Of a DNA stretch of 64,000 nucleotides, positions 56,101-62,518 are shown in pieces. The notes below the pieces were generated by a model. It made no database searches. It was given only the letters and a program-made list of their open reading frames with translations, and had not been told where the DNA came from. The DNA is from Symsagittifera roscoffensis (Eukaryota; Xenacoelomorpha; Acoela; Convolutidae). Position numbers and translations under genes: made by a program. Within the stretch, counting starts at the first letter, position 1. Each line of letters begins with the position of its first letter. Location of the stretch: the NCBI RefSeq assembly GCF_963678635.1, contig NC_087068.1:55584467-55648466 (forward strand), read 5' to 3'.

Positions 56101-59100
56101 CTAAAGTCGCTCCAGTCAGAGTGCGGTCACTCCTTTTGGATTTATAACCGGTTGACTTTATCCCCGCCATGAGAATGGGTGGCACCATCGCTATATCAGT
56201 TAATATTCTATCTGTGCCAGACAATTGATAATCACCTTGCCCCAAATCCATGACTTCCTCGACTCGTTTTCTTTTCGCTGAGTTACCAGCTTTCATCGAT
56301 ATTTCCGAATCCACTTTCGTCTTTCCAATCCTCCTCGGCATCACTCTGCTGCCTAACTTCATTTTCATCGCATTGATTTTATCAATCACCATTTTCGATC
56401 GCATCGTTCCTCTCCTGGTCCTTGACAGGTACACCACCTCTTCTTCATTGTCCTGCGGTGTCATCTTGATGGGAGAATTCGCTTCACTCTCATCAGTGGC
56501 TGAGTCGATCAATAACTCACTCAGTCTCCCTTCACACTCATCAAGCTTGTCAAGTACTTCTCTCACCAAGGGTTGATTGAGACCTGTTTTGAGAATGGAC
56601 TGGGTCCCATAGCTCTGAATCACAGTCCAGACTTCTTCCATGAACGCCACTCTGTCCAGCTTACATCCCGTCCTACTCTCGTGGTCTCGGTGATGTACTT
56701 CCCATTCTTCTTCGGGTAGCGTTCCCAAGAAAGGTACTCTGGCTGAGGCCTCTATTCTTCTCCTCCGAGGTGATTCCATGAGGATTCTCTGATCGTTATT
56801 TCTTGTATTGCCAGGAGAGCTGCTCTCCGGCAAATTCCGTTTCATCTCCTCAAAGGCTGACGGAGGTTCCAGTGTCGAGATGCCTTCATCCGCTGGCTCA
56901 GTCGTTTCCAACGTGTCTGCATTATTCTCAAGATCACTGAAGATATTGAAATCCAGGCTGGATGTTCCTCCTGTCGATGCCCTGTCGTCCTCCCCACCAG
57001 CTTGATCTTGTTGCATAGGTTCTTCAGTCTGACGGTTTCCACCCTGTCCGTCATCTCCTTCTGACTTGTCCCTATTCGAGTTCGATGGTCCTTGTTTGTC
57101 ATTGTCAGCTTCTTCCTGGAATCTCGGTATGAGCAATGTACCGGCTGATTTATCTTCCTCTTCTCCATGGACCACTTTGATTTCTTCGCAGCCGAAGGGT
57201 GCTAGGAAAATTCTCGTCTGCAATATTCCCGCAACTTTCATCTCTTTTCTCACACTAGTCAGGATTACTGAGGCTTCAGGCAATTCAGTCCTGCCTCTCA
57301 TCCTCATTGGAGCTGAGCCTAGTCGTCTCCATTCCTCATCAAATCCTTCAGGCTTGGGAGTAGCGGCGCTGCTTATTCGCCTTCTCGTCGCTTGATCCGT
57401 GTACGCAAATCGTGTGTACTGTAACACGGCGGCATTTCTCCCCACGAAGTATGGATCCATCGTCGCCGAGAAATTCCCTACTCTCCTTTCATTGGTTTCG
57501 AATGCTCTCAACCTAGGAGTTTGTACTACGGAGACTGCTCCGAGCAACATCCTTCTTATCAGAGGGAATTCGGGGATTGCTTCGGGTAGCTTCTTGTAAT
57601 CGCCCCAGTCCTTCGTCTCTTCTCTCACCTTGTGATACGCTGCTGTGAGACGAGGCACTCTGGTCATTTCACCATTCGTTTTGTCATAGGGCCTCAGATT
57701 CCAAAGCTTTGGAAACACCTCGATGTGCCCTCTTTCTACTTCTCCCATGCGGTCACAGAAGTGATCGTCAAAATTGATGACTGTCATCTCTGGCTCCGAT
57801 ATTTTCGCGAATAACAGATCTTCACTCATGAGCTCTCGCAATGCGTGCTGCTCACACCAGTTCAGTGTACTACCGTCCACTGCCGATATGAGGTTCAGGT
57901 GCAACACCGACCTCCTATATGCTTCCACTTTAACGTCAGGGAACGCAAAGGTGACTGCTGGTCCATAGATCACTGTCACGAACTCCGTGACTCCTCTGAT
58001 CAGTGCCAAGGGATCGATTCTCATAGCTAAGCTCAAATCTGTTAACAGCGGCATGCCTCCAACATGTCGTCTAACATCTTCCTCTCTTTCAATTGTCTCG
58101 TCTTCTCCGGTTCCAAAGCGATTTTGCTGCAAGAGATACTGGATAAGAGTGTGTCTCAGGTCTCTTATTTTGTTCCACGAGTCTGTGGATTTCTTCATAT
58201 CCAGATTCTTCACTCTCTCTTTCATCTGCTCTGGACAACGTGCCAGTTTCATCAGCCCTCCCAAGTTTCCGTGGGTTATTGCGATCAACGTCAAAAGTCC
58301 ATCTAGTCGCAGGTTCTGTATTCCATCCGTAAGCAGTATCACCGGTCCTTTCACGAAATTCTCCGCTCCAAATGTTACAAACAGGGCTATTAATTCCACT
58401 ATCGATACTTTCACTACCGCTTGGAGGAATTCCTTTATCAAGTAGTGCGAGACTTTCGGGTAGACTTTTGCCAAGAAGGACGCGGTCCATCCGGCTCCCA
58501 ACCCTTCTAGCATGCTGTCTGTCCTTTCAAATCCCTCCTGTCCTTTCACTTCCTGGGTCCAGAAGGTCTCCAGAGTAATCTGACACATTTTGTTCACGAA
58601 CTCAGCTGTCTTTCCTCCGGCATTTTCCGCCAGGTTCACCTCCTTCAACAAGTAGGCGTACATCTTAGTGATCATTACTGGGCCTTGCTGAAAAGCATCT
58701 GCACCCAATGCCGCTACTCTCGGATTCAGGTGTAGCCACTGGTTTGCTTCCGGCTTGGTTCTCAGCACCATCGCTTCCAGATGAGCTCTCGTCTCCAGTG
58801 AATTTTTTCTTCTCGTGTCTTCACTCGCCACTTCCATTGCTCGGAACCACAAGTCGTTGGACATCGCCGTGATCACTCGATGGTCGTCATCTATTCCTGG
58901 TTTCAGTTTGAGTTGCCGACTGAAGTTGGACAGTTCCAACCCCAGCACTTCGTCCAACACCAACATGTGTAACGCGTGGTCCTTGAACCCTCTCATCGCG
59001 TTTGAGATATCTGACCATACTGCCGGCAGTTCAGCCTTAAGTGGCCTCAAGTTCTCCATTTCTATCATGCGATTCGGGGCTGATATGATCACATCATATT

Positions 59101-62100
59101 TTCCCTCCGAAAGTAAGGCTACCATTGCATACACAAATTTCAGTCCATCCGGGAGATATGCATATCCCGGAGACAACGCAAATACTACTCTCAACGTCAC
59201 TTTATTGAATGAGCCCTCCTTTGTCGCGTCTACCACTTCACCCATTGACTCCAGGATGTCTTTTATCGCTGGCCATACTGCGTTTTCTGCTGTTGCAGGA
59301 TCTCTGAGCCTGCTCAGAAAACCTCTACTGTGTAGATGGTCATTTATGCCAGCAAACACAATCGTTATCGGGTTCATCTCTGTCTGCCTCTGTACCCCTA
59401 TAGCCAATGACACTGATTGCAATAGGTCTAGGTCAACTGCGGCCAGCATTATGACGTCCGGCCAAAACAAAGACTTAGAGGTGTACACGAACTCTGAATT
59501 CGCTACTACCATGATTTTGGCCTTTCTCATCTCTGCTTTGTCGTAGGCGGCGAAGATGGTCTCATCTTTCTTTATCGCTGTCAATCCGCCATATCTCTGG
59601 GCATCACCATCTTGGTTCACTAGTTTTGGGTACACTCTCTCCTTCACATGACCAGGTGGTGTCGTCAATTGCCTAAATATCTTCACGTGTTGTCCAATCG
59701 GCGCTCTCGCCGTCAGGAATCTTCCTGGCCTTTCTTCACGATTCCTCTCATCATGGTTCAATCTCACATCTTGCAACGGTCTTGCATTCACAGGTCCTAT
59801 TGTGTTGTTGGAGGGCAGTCCCTCCAAGTCGGCAAATCTCAAGGCCGTCGTGGAGCTGAAATTTATGCTAGCGGCTATCAACCAGTCTACGCCAGTTATC
59901 GAGTACAATCTGCTGACGGATAGCGTCGCTCCATTCAGCATCCTCCTTGCATCTTCGATGAAGCTCACTCTCTGTAGGTCCAGCTTCATTAGTTCTTCTT
60001 TGTATATATGCCAAGGAGACGGTATGGATCGCGACCACATCAATGAGCCTCTGCTCGGTCTTTCCTCTCGACTGGTACTCGTCGTCTCCGATCTAGTGTC
60101 CGATCTAGATGTGCCGGCTACTTCTTCGATTGGTTGGTTGACAGGTCCTATCCTTCTCCTAGGATGAATTGTTCTCCTCATCGGTGCCTCTCCCAACCGA
60201 TCCTGTACATCTGTTCTTCGACCTGGTTCACTGGAGCTTTGTTGCCGGTAATTTATGGCGGCTGGGACCGTACCCAAGCGTGTTTCCAGGTTAGGAGGCA
60301 CAAAGGTGGTGATCACCGTATCACTCACCGTTCCCTCTTCCTTCAGCACTCCTGTGTCAAAGAGTTCTGCTTCCAGCTCATCCAACCGTTCTTGGAAGAC
60401 TCGATTCAACCAAGCTTGTCCTTCGACACTGTCGAAGTGGATGCCATCTGTGGTCAGTCTGGCTTGATCCATGGCTCTCAATTCATGTTCAATGTCCATG
60501 AGAATCATTCTTCCGGCATTTCTATTTGCTAGGTTTCTCAAGATGTTGTTCCATCTCATGACTCCCTCGTTGTGCCTTCTTCCTGATACTGTCAGGCTTC
60601 TTGTGTTCATTGGCACAGTGCAAACGGTCAGTACCGCGCAACTGAACTTCTGCCAGAGAGTAGTAAACAAACACACCATCATTGCTTCCCACAGTGCTTC
60701 CTGCTCATCTGATCCTCTGGAGATGTCATTCCTCCCAACTAAGATCATCACATTGGGTATCTTCCCTGGATTCATCAGCTCCACCATGCGATATAATTGA
60801 GCAATCGTCGCGCCTCCAAAGGCCATCACCGTGGTGACCCACGAGGTCCTCAAATTCGACAGCACTCTGACTAAGCTGTCTCCCAATATCAGGTGAGATG
60901 TCCCGAGTGGTGGTTGCTGCAGGTTCACAGCCGGGCTCCAGGTAGCTCGATTGAAGCAGGCTCTCGGATCTGTCTCCGGAACTCCCGTGAAATTATACTT
61001 TAATTGATTATTCTTCTGCACGTCCATTACACGAGACACTTTCTTCGCTGGCATCTTCCTTACTTTTCTCTCTGTGATCTTCGAACTCCCCCTGAGTGGC
61101 GTCACGTCACTTATCCCTTGTCTGATTATTGTCTGGGAGAGTTGTACTCTGCCCGTATCGTCAATCGTTCCATAGGGTGCAGTCACCCCAGAACCTGGTG
61201 CATTCTTGTTAGCGACCAAACGTCCAGCGGTCTCTATCAGTTTTCTCACTGTCTGTTCTACGACGGGATCACCCAAGGTGTCACTAGGATCCGGGATTGT
61301 TACTCGGTTCGTCTCTGCTGGAAGCCGTGTCTCCGTTGTTTGACTCATTTCTCGAGGTGTCAAGAGCTCCATCGGGGACTGCCCACGAGGAATATCCCTT
61401 GCAGGTATCATTTTCTCAATAGACGTCGTCAACGCCACCTGCTCCGATCGCTCTTTGTATTCCTGCCTTAAGCGTTCGATCTCTTGACCCTGCTTTTTGT
61501 TGCAGTCTTCAAACAACTTTCTCCACATGTCCCGGTCTTCCTCCATCGCCAGCATGGTCTTCGTCATATCGTTTAACTCCTTCTTCGTACTTCTCAACTG
61601 ATCGTTCATCTCGTCCAGATCTTGTATGGTTTGGTTCGTCTGAACCTTCTGTGTTACTTTCGCCCCTTTTGGTGGCACAGCTGCTCTCAGTGGTGAACCA
61701 GACGAGGTCGCCTCGCTGTTCATCTCCCGATGCATTCTCGTCAGCCCAGGTTTGGGCTTGGAGGGCATTGGCATCTCACCTGGTTGGTAAGTCCTAGAAC
61801 TTCCCAACCCAGGCTCATTCGCCAAGTCACTCCCTGAGAGAGCCCCGTTTCTCCACCTCATCACTCTCATGTTCGGGCGGTCTAGTACTCCTCTTTCTCC
61901 ATATGCTGCCATCAACAGGACTTCCGTGGGGCGGTCCCCACGGTTGTCGTGCCCCAAGATGTTAATCAGGGCGGTCAGCAACATGACCACCTCTGGGTCC
62001 TCCAGAGCGAAGTCTCGTTCGATCAGCCGACGATAGATCGCATCTACCATCGGTCCTACATATGCCTCTGCCAGGTCCATCAATTCATCCAGGTTGAAAT

Positions 62101-62107
62101 TGTCCAT
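53162..62107 (-). CDS. Giant third ORF of element C: 2,981-aa protein with SGNH hydrolase domain
   Basis: Intact frame from ATG (62107) to stop (53162). Domains by residue: helical N-terminal domain 1-95; coiled coil about 148-235; SGNH/GDSL hydrolase about 405-580 with GDSL (Ser411), FGGAT (Gly432), GRND (Asn460) and DGIHF (Asp554, His557); linker with RRRIGP-type basic stretches; second SGNH-like block about 860-1000 with Ser871 and GINDHL (Asn922); mostly helical region to about 1640; acidic linker about 1640-1785; then about 1,200 residues without a known family, containing IADCHGG (His2515), VFPGVLQTEQK and FPCHC. No signal peptide or clear membrane span is seen, so it is not a typical Env. 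A start at 62107 agrees with A and B. The role is unknown; esterase activity is an inference. Confidence 0.9.
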   Translation of the reverse strand: MDNFNLDELMDLAEAYVGPMVDAIYRRLIERDFALEDPEVVMLLTALINILGHDNRGDRPTEVLLMAAYGERGVLDRPNMRVMRWRNGALSGSDLANEPGLGSSRTYQPGEMPMPSKPKPGLTRMHREMNSEATSSGSPLRAAVPPKGAKVTQKVQTNQTIQDLDEMNDQLRSTKKELNDMTKTMLAMEEDRDMWRKLFEDCNKKQGQEIERLRQEYKERSEQVALTTSIEKMIPARDIPRGQSPMELLTPREMSQTTETRLPAETNRVTIPDPSDTLGDPVVEQTVRKLIETAGRLVANKNAPGSGVTAPYGTIDDTGRVQLSQTIIRQGISDVTPLRGSSKITERKVRKMPAKKVSRVMDVQKNNQLKYNFTGVPETDPRACFNRATWSPAVNLQQPPLGTSHLILGDSLVRVLSNLRTSWVTTVMAFGGATIAQLYRMVELMNPGKIPNVMILVGRNDISRGSDEQEALWEAMMVCLFTTLWQKFSCAVLTVCTVPMNTRSLTVSGRRHNEGVMRWNNILRNLANRNAGRMILMDIEHELRAMDQARLTTDGIHFDSVEGQAWLNRVFQERLDELEAELFDTGVLKEEGTVSDTVITTFVPPNLETRLGTVPAAINYRQQSSSEPGRRTDVQDRLGEAPMRRTIHPRRRIGPVNQPIEEVAGTSRSDTRSETTSTSREERPSRGSLMWSRSIPSPWHIYKEELMKLDLQRVSFIEDARRMLNGATLSVSRLYSITGVDWLIAASINFSSTTALRFADLEGLPSNNTIGPVNARPLQDVRLNHDERNREERPGRFLTARAPIGQHVKIFRQLTTPPGHVKERVYPKLVNQDGDAQRYGGLTAIKKDETIFAAYDKAEMRKAKIMVVANSEFVYTSKSLFWPDVIMLAAVDLDLLQSVSLAIGVQRQTEMNPITIVFAGINDHLHSRGFLSRLRDPATAENAVWPAIKDILESMGEVVDATKEGSFNKVTLRVVFALSPGYAYLPDGLKFVYAMVALLSEGKYDVIISAPNRMIEMENLRPLKAELPAVWSDISNAMRGFKDHALHMLVLDEVLGLELSNFSRQLKLKPGIDDDHRVITAMSNDLWFRAMEVASEDTRRKNSLETRAHLEAMVLRTKPEANQWLHLNPRVAALGADAFQQGPVMITKMYAYLLKEVNLAENAGGKTAEFVNKMCQITLETFWTQEVKGQEGFERTDSMLEGLGAGWTASFLAKVYPKVSHYLIKEFLQAVVKVSIVELIALFVTFGAENFVKGPVILLTDGIQNLRLDGLLTLIAITHGNLGGLMKLARCPEQMKERVKNLDMKKSTDSWNKIRDLRHTLIQYLLQQNRFGTGEDETIEREEDVRRHVGGMPLLTDLSLAMRIDPLALIRGVTEFVTVIYGPAVTFAFPDVKVEAYRRSVLHLNLISAVDGSTLNWCEQHALRELMSEDLLFAKISEPEMTVINFDDHFCDRMGEVERGHIEVFPKLWNLRPYDKTNGEMTRVPRLTAAYHKVREETKDWGDYKKLPEAIPEFPLIRRMLLGAVSVVQTPRLRAFETNERRVGNFSATMDPYFVGRNAAVLQYTRFAYTDQATRRRISSAATPKPEGFDEEWRRLGSAPMRMRGRTELPEASVILTSVRKEMKVAGILQTRIFLAPFGCEEIKVVHGEEEDKSAGTLLIPRFQEEADNDKQGPSNSNRDKSEGDDGQGGNRQTEEPMQQDQAGGEDDRASTGGTSSLDFNIFSDLENNADTLETTEPADEGISTLEPPSAFEEMKRNLPESSSPGNTRNNDQRILMESPRRRRIEASARVPFLGTLPEEEWEVHHRDHESRTGCKLDRVAFMEEVWTVIQSYGTQSILKTGLNQPLVREVLDKLDECEGRLSELLIDSATDESEANSPIKMTPQDNEEEVVYLSRTRRGTMRSKMVIDKINAMKMKLGSRVMPRRIGKTKVDSEISMKAGNSAKRKRVEEVMDLGQGDYQLSGTDRILTDIAMVPPILMAGIKSTGYKSKRSDRTLTGATLEMEILSQCGESKMRDFKPSPMNHGKGSVAGQLTPVEYNRLTVSETVSIDEPTGGYMEMLEYRNSARGHVMALEEEKAMEGYLETMLQGTTLKQKAYGTLASSDVQAETIEQLVSLPWKAVVLRYFEEEMRTTPRIHALVAVPYVRTELQLRLAWCMMGLTSEEYDSGERKRSKEEKVFLMTNLRDLIVQEGAAVACAKRRDALCFIRFLIEQISVPALNTCVKMLREGDERTKAMFLLAMLDMQQSKPMRVNMKEPEELEPMKKIDEIRRFSNKELRLTKESMGALPKSSEYCGPIKKKSYSYVSGIIGIAYNPFLSEDIRDCFFDYEQAVLLRFWTSRIVTTKSVNNPQAKLGLVLEEEVAATSVPKSDKRVEFGLGFSDELLRTSLMAVWELMKPSWCPSPNADSILRATQDVQRELNVDCNLRDLNIIYNVMITASKSNGEDRVELPGWGPEDWVKPGSCLAEVCGLEGHVCGSLDCVKTLEKQHKQLTVLFGNVVMKARTETELIADCHGGTDVNLVTALGFYSMFGSLESLLNLEQKHEMVTAISVEVFPGVLQTEQKYIGKWREAIETEMNIRHSETYCRPSGARYLVGSTLAPMCKSRYPVHFVAVDVKSTRTIVDQAFSVPKCVRLARMSEKSYELLCKMFSAVPERTKEELESILGKKFMGYVSGNFSDFEKQKQRGSTVSDYNAVDENDEIHRVMMEVEPLLEASGKRNWRSIMLTHDEFPCHCLLQTWWYPKRSNLVLIWDSGELLSMGLPDSSQPITIVIVGVMMAIRWLEAHVRENNGQEAPTREQLQKLDCLKDLDLFETMCKVLNIPMEVKKIWARKRLMPWFRANMTAWLYEYAKKHMSKHGRVYSEYQLDIGAGAFKRAFVTHRNAVTTAVKRISRTSERSGNEKAEMLKEDLERNVTLCLHNSFCRNRESNVDPLPCCKQRVEEQKCWRTASNSVRIVNDVLQDTETESAESASQEEEMEH
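60370..60900 (-). other. SGNH/GDSL hydrolase domain within the giant protein
   Basis: Domain call inside the 2,981-aa CDS. The nucleophile Ser codon is at 60875-60877, the oxyanion Asn codon at 60728-60730, and the Asp and His codons at 60446-60448 and 60437-60439. The Ser-to-Asn spacing of 49 residues and the terminal D-x-x-H are normal for the family. The A copy keeps the same four blocks; B keeps the first three. Confidence 0.85.
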
Positions 62108-62518
62108 ACTGTTCTTTCCAAGTTTGATTTGATTTCGATTTCAAGTTTTGACTCAAGTGAGCAATTAAATGATCAATCAGGATCTAGAAAAGAAATCACG
62201 AATGTCACACTTGTCAATTTCACCTTAACATACATCGTTAAAATTTGCTTAAAGACAGTTCAGATAAAAAGATATTTATCCTAAAATTTATTAAAATCAA
62301 TTGGTCTCTAAAATTTTGGAATTCGACCTAAGATTGGACCGTCCAAACTTTGGATCTATTCCCAAGATCGTCTTTTAGTTTTTCATGGTCACTAACCCCT
62401 ACTTACCCATGATCTTAATAACCTAACACATAACATAACATAACATAACACAACATGACACACATATCACATATTACATGTAACTCGGTCTTTGGCCTAA
62501 CACCCTCTCGCTCATCAC
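62108..62518. other. Spacer between Pol and giant ORF of element C
   Basis: 411 bases, non-coding. It includes a pentanucleotide run (see next entry). How the giant ORF is translated from here is not shown by the sequence; a spliced or internally started RNA is possible. Confidence 0.5.
62421..62461. repeat. (TAACA)n microsatellite
   Basis: TAACACATAACATAACATAA followed by more ACATA/ACACA units; about six to seven imperfect pentamers. Confidence 0.85.

Noticed and set aside
58815-59546. 243-codon plus-strand ORF inside the giant gene, and similar ones at 54726, 55212 and 57987
   Set aside because: Antisense shadows of an intact 2,981-codon frame; no domain is readable.
53162-62107. Envelope (retrovirus-like) identity for the third ORF
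   Set aside because: No signal peptide, furin-type site, fusion peptide or strong membrane span is visible. Position alone is not enough.
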